Below, one piece after another: positions 1-8,505 of a stretch of DNA of 64,000 nucleotides. The DNA comes from Phymorhynchus buccinoides (taxonomy: Eukaryota > Mollusca > Gastropoda > Neogastropoda > Raphitomidae), in contig CM065690.1 of NCBI GenBank assembly GCA_017654935.2, forward strand, positions 10,928,602 to 10,992,601, written 5' to 3'. Numbering within the stretch: the first letter of the stretch is position 1; each line of letters starts with the position of its first letter. A model generated the notes under the pieces. That model worked only from the letters and a program-made list of their open reading frames with translations. It ran no database searches and had not been told where the DNA came from. Made by a program: the position numbers and the translations under genes.

Positions 1-334
1 TGTGCGGCATCTTCATCTACTGCAGTCTTCCTGCACCTTCGCTCACCAGATACATCGTAGCTCTACCGACCAACTACGCAGAACTGAGTGGGTGTAGAGA
101 CACTTGACACTGACACTGAAAAACTTTATTTAACTAAGGATAGAAGATTTTTGGGTCGGATGGACCGCTGTTCTTCACGCACCCGGGGCCAGCAAAAATA
201 GTGGGTGTAGAACACTGATACAGCTTGAGGGCACTGTGGATAGGCAGTAATTAACAGAAGGATAGAAGATTTTTGGGCGTGTCCTGTTCTATACAGTTCG
301 CAAAGAATAACATTATAAATTATGGCTAAAAAAC
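1..334. other. Anonymous sequence with a short direct duplication
   Basis: No coding signal I can recognise. Two segments, about 87-160 and 199-280, share GTGGGTGTAGA and AGGATAGAAGATTTTTGGG and look like a diverged tandem duplication of roughly 115 bp. The first 95 bp are open in one frame but resemble no TRPA segment I know, so no exon is called. Confidence 0.4.
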
Positions 335-414
335 GTGAGTAAAAAAAGGCAAGATATGAAAAGAAGGAAAAGAAAAATCACTGTCAGAAACGCTTTGACA
401 ACAGCATCTCTGCG

Positions 415-842
415 CTGCATCCCCCCCTCTCTCTCTCTCTCTGGGCTCTTCTTTATCTCTGCATCCCCCCCGCAGCCTCTCTCTCATTCTCCCGCGCGCC
501 CTCTTCCCTCTCTCTCTCAAATGCTCTCTCTCTCTCTGCGGTGTTCTCATTCTCTCTCATCTAGTATGACGACAGTCTCTCTCTCTGTAGAAATCTCTCT
601 CTGCTCTCTAGTGTATCTCTCTCCCCCCGACCTCCTCTCTCTCTTTCTGCATCGCCTTCATCAGGAATCCCATTGCCTGCTCTCTTCTCTCTCTTCTCTT
701 TCCTCTTTATCTCTCATCACGCCCCCGCCGCCACTCTCTCTGCTTCGATCCCTCTCACCTGGCTTCTACTTGGCTCGTCTCTCAAAGGCGGCTCTCTCTA
801 TCATCTCTCTTTATCTCTCTCTCTCCCCATTCTCTCACTTCC
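415..842. repeat. CT-rich low-complexity tract
   Basis: About 430 bp dominated by CTCTCT runs with interspersed C tracts. Open frames on both strands here are compositional (Ser/Leu-rich on +, Arg/Glu-rich on -) and are not genes. Confidence 0.85.
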
Positions 843-850
843 AGATAGCA

Positions 851-2637
851 TAAGAGGACAGAAGACGACTCACATTGTAAGGATAACCGTAAAGCCTAGG
901 TGCAACACATCGACCTAAATGTTTGAGAAGTTAGATGGACTGAGGGAGTAGTAGTATGAGAGAGAGAGAGAGGGGGGTGATATATGTGGTGGGCAAACAC
1001 TTTCGCTGTATATCAACAGGATTTTCCTTTTTGAATTTTACGTCAGAAAAGTATATTTTGAGAGCTAATCAATTTCTTACCACACGACCCCAACACTTGT
1101 ACAGAATAAGAAAGGGCTGCTATATAAGCTAGCATATTGCTATATCTTCTGAATATGAATATGTAGGGGCTACTTGTGGCTAGTCAGAGGGTGAAAAAAG
1201 TGCAGTGAAATGTAATGTGTGTGTGTGTGTATGGTCGGCTGCCGCATCCTGGCTACTCCGCCCGGGCTGCCCGCCTTGCAAGATATTTGAAATTTCCTGC
1301 TAGAGCATCCTATGTGTGTTGTGGGCGCTTGATGTATTCGACTAGCATTCGAACGGGATCGCGTGCCGTTGATTGAAGAGCAATGACTAGGCGAACGGTT
1401 ACGCGTGACACCGCAGCTTGAGGCAGCCAAGTCCTCTTCTCTACAAGATCGGGACGTACGTCATATTCATCGGCCTTTGGCGGGTTCATCACTTTCTCAA
1501 AGGGTTTTGTCGGGGGGAATATCATTTATTTATTTTCTTCTTTTGCTGCTTCTTCTTCAAGGAGTCCATAAATTCCACCTGGCCGTAGCCGGCAGTGGTT
1601 TAGATCTTAGTAGACGGCTGATTTGACTCGAGCAGGGGGGCAAATTAAACCTTATAGGGCTTGGAGCGGTCTATGATATTCTTAGTTGGGTAGTGAGATG
1701 AGAGAGTAGAGAGAAAGAGAGAGAGGTAGGAGCTCATTACTGACATGTACTAGGGGTTCAATAGATTATGCATGCAGCGGGGAAAAAAGCACAAAACTCA
1801 AAGAAGCTAGTATAGTAAGAGGGCATTGCTGGCATCTCCGCTGGCTATCCGAGAACACTCGCGCTCTTTACACGTTTACGAAAAGAAAAGAAAAGAGTGG
1901 AAAAAAAAAGGGAGGGGTGAGTGAGATTTTATGCGAGGGGAACATTCCTTTTCAGGTGCACTCTTCGACTGGAATTTCAGTCACGATGGGTTCGGGGAAG
2001 AAAGAGTTGTTGCGAAAGTCCGTTTTAGAGGGGATCTAGAGGGGATTCTGGAACTGCTTGTCGTTTAGAGTGTCTTAACTATTGAAAGTAAATAGTTTTT
2101 TCGCAACATGTACGTGCCCCCTGTCGAATTGAGAATGCAAGAACAAAACCAGTGTCTCCGTTCTGTTGGTGGAATTGTTGTCGAACTGATTGGTTGTCAA
2201 TCTGGAACGACAACCTGGTGCGATAACCAGGAGTCCTTTCTTTTAAACAATAAGCATGTCTTCTGGAAATATCTCGGGATATTAAAAAATGAGAGATTTG
2301 ATTTGAGTTTTTTTTAAAATTCTTTTAATTCATGTACAGTATTTATTTTGTGGTTATCATGTTTTGTGTTTGTTTTCGTTTATATGTGTGTGATGTGCCG
2401 CAAGAAAATTATCCTGTGCTTGAATTGATCAATTATTGATTGATTGACTTGATTTGAGTGAGTGATCAAAATATTGCCGACGGTATTTATTCGCTTCTTC
2501 TTCTTCTTCTTATTTTTATTTTCTCCCCTTTGGGACTCAACGGGAGACCAAAGAGGTAACACAACACGAGTAGGAGTCGGAAAAAACATAACACAAACAG
2601 ATGTGACTGGAGTCGGAAAAAAGCATCTTTGCTGCAG
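851..2637. other. No gene recognised; probable TRPA1 intron or upstream DNA
   Basis: Mixed sequence with GA tracts near 957-975 and 1699-1722, a short TG run near 1216-1230 and a TTC run at 2494-2512. Earlier TRPA1 exons (ankyrin repeats, S1, S2) were not found here and probably lie upstream of the window. Confidence 0.4.
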
Positions 2638-2857
2638 ATGTGACTGTTGTGTTTTCTGTGCGTTGTTGCTGCACATGTGACTGTTGTGTTTTCTTTGCGT
2701 TGTTGCTGCAAATGTGACTGTTGTGTTTTCTTTGCGTTGTTGCTGCACATGTGACTGTTGTGTTTTCTGTGCGTTGTTGCTGCACATGTGACTTGTGTTT
2801 TCTGTGTGTTGTTGCTGCACATGTGACTGTTGTGTTTTCTGTGCGTTGCTGCTGCAG
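2638..2857 (+). repeat. Six-unit 37-bp minisatellite made of a 3' splice-site tract
   Basis: Six tandem units start at 2638, 2675, 2712, 2749, 2786 and 2821. Each has the form ATGTGACTGTTG, TGTTTTCT, GTGCGTTG, TTGCTGCA plus one base. Five are 37 bp and the fifth is 35 bp. The last unit ends in the CTGCAG that serves as acceptor for the exon at 2858. A CTGCAG also precedes the first unit, ending at 2637. The five internal units end in CAC or CAA, and I see no AG dinucleotide between 2638 and 2855. Confidence 0.85.
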
Positions 2858-2963
2858 CTGCTGCAAATCTACCAAGCGAAGCTGGCCTACCTGGGCTGGG
2901 TGAACCTGATAGAGTGGGTCACCTACGTCACCTGCCCCTGCTGCTGGTCATCGCTCAGACGAG
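2858..2963 (+). CDS. TRPA1: TRPA1-like channel, exon encoding S3 and the S3-S4 link
   Basis: This is the first readable exon of a TRPA-family cation channel, a plasma-membrane tetramer that in animals senses irritants or temperature. It reads LLQIYQAKLAYLGWVNLIEW then VTYVT, which aligns with the S3 region of animal TRPA1 (human has the pattern LQMFQQKRNYFMDISNVLEW). It starts after GCTGCTGCAG and ends before a GTCAGC donor. After VTYVT the frame needs one extra base to give a hydrophobic LLLVIAQT tail, so there is a 1-nt deletion in the gene or the assembly. The ankyrin repeats and S1-S2 expected upstream are not in the window. Family assignment rests on this exon together with those at 11284, 13924 and 17588. 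Confidence 0.75.
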
Positions 2964-3714
2964 GTCAGCGCACCACAGGATACGATACTAGGCACACCCT
3001 CGTCCTGTCTCCGTCTCTCTCTTTGTCTCTGTATTGTTATATTACTGCTTTGTTGATTTTTATATGCTTTCATAGTTCTTTCTGTCTGTGTTTTGTTTAT
3101 GTGTCCGTCTGACTGCCTCCTTCATGTCTGTCCTTCCATCTTTTCCCTCTCTCCCTGTCTGTCTGGGTTCTTCCTATATTGTTAGATAACAAGTTTACTT
3201 GTAATTGATTTTCCACCATAGTGATTAATTATATTCTTGACTTTTTTCTTATGTATCTTTAAAATCAATTTTTCTGGTTTTTGCTTTGTTCTTTTGTTGT
3301 TTTGTATTTTGTAGATTTTGTTTTCCTTATTGATTTTGCCTTCAGTGTAATTTTGATCCGATGGAAACAGCCGGTTGTGCTTATTCCTTTTTTTCCTTAT
3401 TATAACATTCGTTCGTGAGTCATTAGTCAGCTTTCAGTGAGTGGCAGCGCCGCCCAACCGGATACAGATAGGTCATATCTCCTCTCTGTAATGCCTGTCT
3501 CTATCTCTCTCTCTGTTTCTTTTTCTCTGTCCTCTCTTTTCTGTTTGTGTCATTCATCTTTATTACTGCTGTGCTCCTTGTCATCAGCTTCACCGTGTGT
3601 CACGCACCACCGTAGACAGATCGTTAGTATGCTCCTCTCTGTATATACCTGTCTCCGTCTTTTTTTTGTCTCTGGCTCTCTTCCATTCTCTGGTGTGTGT
3701 GCCGTTCCCCATAG
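2964..3714. other. TRPA1 intron, pyrimidine-rich, no feature
   Basis: Unique-looking intronic sequence with T- and CT-rich stretches. No RNA gene, transposon end or exon was recognised. Confidence 0.5.
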
Positions 3715-4582
3715 TGGCTGGTCCCTGGGGGCAGTCTTTTGTAGTTCCTGGCCTGTTCGAACCTTGGTTCTGTCTCCAATAAGTTTTCCCCAGCTGATGA
3801 ATAGTGTAGCATATGCTCTCTGGGAGTATGTTGGCATGGCTTATCCATTCTCTGTGTGTGGGTGTGTGTGTGCGTTCCCGAGAGTGGCAGTGGTCCCTGG
3901 GGCGGTGTCTGTGTTACCTGTTCCTGTTCAACCTGGTGCTGTTCATCAAGTTGCCCCCACGCTGATGATTATGGGTAGACATACTTTGTTGGGATACATT
4001 TACATACTTACCGTTTTTGTTTGCATTCCTTCTCTCTCTCTCTTTGTTCACCAGGAGTGGCATGGTCCCTGGTGGGCGGTGTCATGTTCCCTGGCCTGGT
4101 TCAACCTGGTGCTGTTCTCCAGAGTGCCCCCAAGCTGATGATAGTGGTAGACGATACCGTTTTGGGATTTACATTACATAGCTTACCTTTTGTATTGCAT
4201 TCCTTCTCTCCTCTCTCTTTGTTCCCCAGAGTGGCAGTGGTCCCTGGGGCGGTGTCTGTGTTCTTGGCCTGGTTCAACCTGGTGGCTTGTTCATGCCAGA
4301 ATTTCCCCCAGCTGAGATAGTTGGTAGACATACTTTTTGGGGAGTACTTTCATAGCTTACCGTTTGTTTGCTCCTTCTCTCTCTCTCTTTGTTTCCCCAG
4401 GAGATTGGCCAGTAGTGTCCGCTGGGCGGTGTCTGGTGTTCTTGGCCTCGTTCAACCTGTGCTGTTCATCCCCAGATTTCCCCAAGCTGATGATAGTCGG
4501 TAGACATAACTTTTTGGAGGAGTACATTTACATAGCTTACGGTTTTTGTTTGCATTCCTTCTCTCTCCTCTTTTGTTCCCGC
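3715..4582 (+). repeat. Five tandem partial copies of the TRPA1 S4 exon with its acceptor
   Basis: Copies begin after AG at about 3715, 3885, 4058, 4232 and 4403, a period of about 170-174 bp. Each unit holds a TTCCTTCTCTCTCTC-type pyrimidine tract, an AG, then 75-90 bp homologous to the start of the S4 exon (TGGCAGTGG, CCTGGGG, GCGGTGTCTGTGTT, GGCCTGGTTCAACCTG, CCCCAGCTG), followed by intron-like GGTAGACATAC and a run-out to the next tract. Every copy carries different small indels, so none reads through S4 in one frame, and none contains the S4-S5 linker or S5. A sixth, longer copy at 4585 is the one continuing into S5. Possible readings are pseudo-exons, alternative exons or an assembly artefact. 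Confidence 0.75.
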
Positions 4583-4584
4583 AG

Positions 4585-4790
4585 GTGGCCAGTTGGTCCT
4601 GGGAGCGCTGTCATGTTCTGGCCTGGTTCAACCTGTGCTTGTTTTCATCCATAGTTCCCCAGCTGGGGCATCCTACTTGGTGATGTTCACGGACATGCGT
4701 GCTGTCCAACCTTGCTCCAGATTTCTTTCGTCGTCTTCTTCCTCTTCGTCGTCGCCTTCGCCCCTCGCCTCTACATGTGCTGCAGCAGCA
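4585..4790 (+). CDS. TRPA1: TRPA1-like channel, exon encoding S4, linker and S5 (frame broken)
   Basis: This is the last and longest of six tandem S4 copies. Read with small frame corrections it gives a W-x-W-x-L-G-A-x-S S4 start, FNL, then YLVMFTDM (S4-S5 linker), then a hydrophobic FVVFFLFVVAFA segment and YM with a Gln-rich end. This matches the order WQCGAIAVYFYW, FIVMLEVI, FIFLLLAFGLSFYILL in human TRPA1. The acceptor is CCCGCAG at 4584 and the likely donor is GTATGT at 4791. At least three 1-nt frame changes are needed, so it is either decayed or mis-assembled. The exon end is approximate. Confidence 0.6.
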
Positions 4791-4830
4791 GTATGTGTTG
4801 GTTTTCATTGATATAATTTACCCGAGCACG

Positions 4831-5284
4831 CAGAGACCTGTTTACTCTACCTCTTTTCGAGGAGTATTCTACTCAATTTGGACTCTGCTACTACCTTCAA
4901 AATTGAAATAACGCGCTTTTCTTTATGCCTAATCAATTTTCATGAACATTTAGTTGATGTTTTTACCCTTTCACCGCCAGCCTATTCATCCAACATTGTC
5001 CATTAATTTCCTGGTAGAAAAAAATCCATCTGCAGTATTGGGGATCTTCCGGTGAAATTAAAACACGGTCTAATCCTACTTCGCAAAACTGAATACAATA
5101 GGGTCTTTGTGGTAATAGACCCCAATTTGATGCCTTTAGTGCATGTGTGTTAAATCCCTGTGGTGCTAAAAGGCGACTCTTTGGCGTGAAGGAGTTAATA
5201 GATAGACTACACCTATTTGCACCCAAACTACTACATTTCAGCTATCACCTACTCAAGACTTTGTTAGTTGGTAACAGGTCTGCA
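4831..5284. mobile_element. hAT-like MITE (CAGACCTGTTTAC family), interrupted
   Basis: The left end CAGAGACCTGTTTACTC and right end GGTAACAGGTCTG form inverted termini shared with elements at 11521, 11936 and 17935. The internal phrase TCTACTACCTTCAAAATTGAA is also shared, in part, with the 11.9-kb copy. A second, unrelated MITE sits inside at 4966-5194. The hAT assignment is from terminal style only; I could not define an 8-bp target duplication. Confidence 0.6.
4966..5194. mobile_element. piggyBac-like MITE (TTAA family), nested
   Basis: Termini are CCCTTTCACCGCCAG on the left and GGCGTGAAGGAG on the right, next to TTTA and TTAA. Internal landmarks shared by the family are the AATATTG/TATTGGGG region, CCAATTTGATGCCTTTAGTG and GTGTTAAATCCCTGTGGTGC. 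Confidence 0.65.
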
Positions 5285-5445
5285 GCACCACGAAAGGGAC
5301 ATTATGCCACATGGTGATAGTGTCTCACACCAAGCTGATCAAAGTCAAATCTCTCCTTAAAAAAAAATCCATTTGAGTTTATGGGTTTTTTCTTGCTCTT
5401 TTTTTCGCTTTCATATTATAAAGGACGGTCTTTGTTATGCTCTAA

Positions 5446-5663
5446 CCCTTTTGCCGCCAACAATGGTTTAACCCCATGTCACTACGCGCTCAAATCAGGG
5501 CCTGTGATCTGAATACCATATTTCTCTGCATTTTGGGAGGTAAGTGCAGCCTAATGTTGTCCATGTCACAGAGGAATTCCTATAAATGGCAATAAGTTTT
5601 CTTTTTCTACCCAGTTAAGTTTAATGGTATTTTTTTTGGCTGAGAATGCGACGCGGCGAAAGG
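5446..5663. mobile_element. piggyBac-like MITE (TTAA family)
   Basis: Starts CTAA-CCCTTTTGCCGCCAAC and ends GCGGCGAAAGG-CTAA. Inside is TGGTTTAACCCCATGTCACTA and TTTTGGGAGGTAAG, the family's internal sequence in inverse orientation to the 4966 copy. Confidence 0.6.
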
Positions 5664-5707
5664 CTAACACCCAAAAAAAGAATGCTTTTAAATGAGTCAG
5701 TTTGATG

Positions 5708-5905
5708 AATTTTCTTCAGCTAGCTAGAACTTTAGACTGTGATTTCTCAAAATGTGCCGACAGTCACCCTACCAACTTTAGTACTGCATAGCTACTAGAG
5801 ATGGTTCTGATATCATTTGAAAGGAATTGTCTGAGTTTCTGACTGACCTTTTTCTCAGTGTCCTTTTGACATTATGGCCCTTACGTGGTGCCCTTGTCGT
5901 ACGCT
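5708..5905. repeat. Fragment of the GTGACCCAGCA MITE family
   Basis: Shares TTTTCTTCAGCT, AACTTTAGACT, TTTCTCAAA and CACCCTACCAACTTTA with 40094-40312. That second copy belongs to an element with clear inverted ends (39882-40316). This copy has lost recognisable ends. Confidence 0.6.
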
Positions 5906-6184
5906 GTCGTATAAATACCAATAATCAAAGAAAAGGAAATTGGAAGTGATCATTGAATTGTTACTAGAAAATGAGTTGTTCCCAAACGTCACTTGCGTTA
6001 TGTTTTTTTTTTGTTATTAAGCCTTTCTTTTTGGGTTGGTTTTCAATTTTGATATTTTTTGTGAAGGTTGAGCATAAGTGGTATCCACTGTCCGTTTTGG
6101 AGGGTTGAGTCGATGTGCTGTGTTGGTCCAATGTGACTCAAATCTCATAAGTTAAGCTGATCAAACCAGATTTTTCATAAAAAA

Positions 6185-6765
6185 ATTACCTTGAAAGCTT
6201 TAAATGTGGACCCTGACGATGAGGTTTTGGCAGGAAACACTCGAGATCACCAGAAAGACAGCCTTTTCAAGATCGTAACCTCACTTTGCTCTGGTTTCTT
6301 AGAATTAACCGTCAAACGGCGATTCCTCCTAGGCAGACTGCCGGGAGAGATTAGCCATTTTGGTGAGGTGGTTGGAGGTCAACTCATATTAGGTTGAATA
6401 GCGTTTTCTTTTTTGGGGTGTATGTCAGTAAAACAAAAAAAGAGACCTTCCCTTTGTTGTGAGACGAACTTTCCTTTAAGTAAACTGTATAACATTTAAA
6501 ATAAGAAATAAAAAGGCTTGTATTGCGAAAAGTTTGTGCAACTGTTTGGTCCTAAACACTGCGGCCATGATTAGAAAATAGACGCACGGGAAGAATTTGA
6601 CTTTCCAGCACTCTCCGCCAAGGAAGAATCGCCGTTTATGACTACTCTTTCTGGACCATTTTAGTAAACCAAGCAAAGTAGTGTTCATCTCCATAGGGGT
6701 GTTTTCCTGTGATCTCGACGCTTTTTCTTGCAAAACTCTCCGTCAGGGGTGCGCCTTTAAGAATC
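6185..6765. repeat. Degenerate long inverted repeat
   Basis: The left arm (about 6190-6365) and the reverse complement of the right arm (about 6580-6760) share blocks such as GCAGGAAACACTCGAGATCACCAG against GCAAGAAAAAGCGTCGAGATCACAGG, and CGGCGATTCCTCC against CGGCGATTCTTCC. It is probably an old fold-back transposon. The short open frames in both arms are not supported as genes. Confidence 0.45.
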
Positions 6766-6882
6766 GTATAAAACAGTTCTGTTGTTTCTTTTGCAAATCA
6801 CTGGTTCAGTTGGTCAGTTCACATTGTGAAGTTTTTTCCGATGAGTCCATAATAAAAGTGTTCCAATCGAAATCTTAATGAA

Positions 6883-7078
6883 CCCTTTTCACCGCCAGTC
6901 TAAAAAGTCACAAATTGGGGGCCTATTATCCAAATCCCTATTGTCTTATTTTGGGAGTAAGATAGACCTTTATTTATCGATTTCACAGAGAATCCACAAT
7001 AGTGCAGATGGGTGTTTGTTCTCGTACCCAGGTAATTAATGAGATTTTTCGGCTGAAATATGGCTGGCAGTGAAAGGG
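6883..7078. mobile_element. piggyBac-like MITE (TTAA family)
   Basis: Left end CCCTTTTCACCGCCAG next to TGAA; right end CTGGCAGTGAAAGGG next to TTAA. Short internal sequence with CAAATTGGGGGCC and TTTTGGGAGTAAGATAG. Confidence 0.7.
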
Positions 7079-7090
7079 TTAAGAAATCAG

Positions 7091-7445
7091 ATGGTGGCTA
7101 CCCCCCCTACCTATCTCGGCTAATTGTATTTTTCCGTTATTGCCTCTCTTACCATACATAAAGCTTTATTTTAGGACCATTTTTAGCTAATAACCTTTTG
7201 GAATACTACCCTATCCTAACCCTATCCTAAATCTACCCTATTGAGATGGAAAAACCAACGAACCATAACTGTGACAAATCGCGTGCTACTGCGTGTGGGG
7301 CTAGGGTAGGTTATGGCTAGGGTTGGGGCTAGGTTAGTATTCCGAAAGATTTCCTAAATACAAGCTTTATGTATGGTAAGCAAGGCAAAAACGGAAAAAT
7401 AGAATTAACTGAGAAATTGCTGGGGGTGGACAACATCTTTACCTT
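7091..7445. mobile_element. Fold-back MITE with telomere-like core
   Basis: Inverted arms of about 110 bp (CTTACCATACATAAAGCTTTA against AAGCTTTATGTATGGTAAG; AGCTAATAACCTTTTGGAATA against TATTCCGAAAGATT) flank CCTATCCTAACCCTATCC on the left and GGGCTAGGGTAGG, GGCTAGGGTTGGGG on the right. Related copies lie at 21236, 27100 and, more decayed, 61660. Confidence 0.7.
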
Positions 7446-7555
7446 ACTTGTTTTTTTTAACGACGCTAGGGTTCTGGACTTTTGTTTCTAAGGATTCTTG
7501 TTGATGTGACCGCGGGCTTTTGTTATTTGCTTTGATTACTAATCATATGTCACTA

Positions 7556-7660
7556 CCAGTAAAATGGCGGACTATAAGCCGCTACTTTCCCCCCTCAACT
7601 TTGGTCCATGCGGCTTATAGACTGGTGCGGCTTGTGTTTTTTTCCCCCATTCTACATTTA
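7556..7660. repeat. Fragment of the CGGACTATAAGGCG MITE family
   Basis: GGCGGACTATAAGCCGCTACTTTCCCCCC and a second GCGGCTTATAGACTGG resemble the family seen intact at 45567-45705. Related GCGGCTTATAAACAGGTGCG lies at 8412-8432, so a second transposon at 7667 may have split one element. Confidence 0.4.
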
Positions 7661-7666
7661 CCAGTA

Positions 7667-8235
7667 CAGACAACCCCTATTTTTACGACCCTTCTGTATA
7701 TCGAGACCACCGCTCATTTGAGACAGATTTGGTTGGCACAGATGCATTTACTTTAAACGCCTCTCCTTAACGACTTCGCTCCAAAACGCGACTTTACGAC
7801 CGCCCATTTGTTTGGTTTTTATGACCGTTGCTGTCGATCTAGCATAGACTTCGAGCAAAGGGCACGACGGTCAAGGGCCCGAAAGCGAGTCTGCTTCCCT
7901 TGATTGTAGAAAAGTATAGGCGGCGATGCGTAGTCAAAGCACGAAAACCACTGTACTTTAAAAAAGAAACCACTGACTTTGGGCGAGAGTTGTAGGTGAT
8001 TAAGAAGTCGGCAAGGAACTGTAATTTATCCGATTGCACAATCCGTATGGCGTTGGAAACAGACCAAATTCCAGTTTTACTAATGTCATTGATGTGTGCA
8101 TGAAGAAGATAGTATGACCTGTGCTGACTTTGTCTTTCTACGGCTGCAGTGATAAACCTCCGTCATCGACCCCTCCCCATTTACGACCGTTGTTTCGGAC
8201 ATTTTTTAGAGAGTCGTAAAATAGAGGTTGTCCTG
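7667..8235. mobile_element. TA-flanked DNA transposon, non-autonomous (CAGACAACCCC family)
   Basis: Left TA-CAGACAACCCCTATTTTTACG and right GTAAAATAGAGGTTGTCCTG-TA are inverted. An inverted-orientation relative lies at 22323-22891 and shares ACGACC, GGTTGGCACAGATGCAT and a similar length (about 570 bp). No transposase is visible. Confidence 0.65.
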
Positions 8236-8505
8236 TATGATTAAAATCTTTCCTGGCCACATTCTTCAGCCTTTTTTTGAGGTCTCTTTAGACCTCAACC
8301 TGGTTTGGGGTGATCACCAGATTCAAATCTCATGTTAAAGTGTCTGAGAACATTAGGTTCTGATAGGAGCATTTCTGTATTTGTGTTGGTTTGTGCACAT
8401 GTAAATTTCTCTGCGGCTTATAAACAGGTGCGACTTACATGTGAATAAATACCTAATATTTTGCCAATTTAAAGGATGCGGCTTCATATACAAAGTGTGT
8501 TGTTA

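Noticed and set aside
1..95. An upstream TRPA1 exon
   Set aside because: One frame is open, but the residues fit no TRPA segment and no acceptor context can be seen at the window edge.
335..918. Open frames of 172 and 81 codons
   Set aside because: Produced by the CT-rich tract; Ser/Leu repeats without any domain.
2638..2857. Variable-number coding repeat
   Set aside because: The array is followed directly by an acceptor and S3 coding sequence, and its own frames have no consistent reading into the exon.
2380..2903. Overlapping His/Thr/Gln- and Cys/Val-rich frames on both strands
   Set aside because: Translations of the 37-bp minisatellite, a multiple-frame artefact of repetition.
3437..4138. 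233-codon frame on +
   Set aside because: It crosses the S4 exon copies in a mixture of frames and introns; only the short homologous blocks are meaningful.
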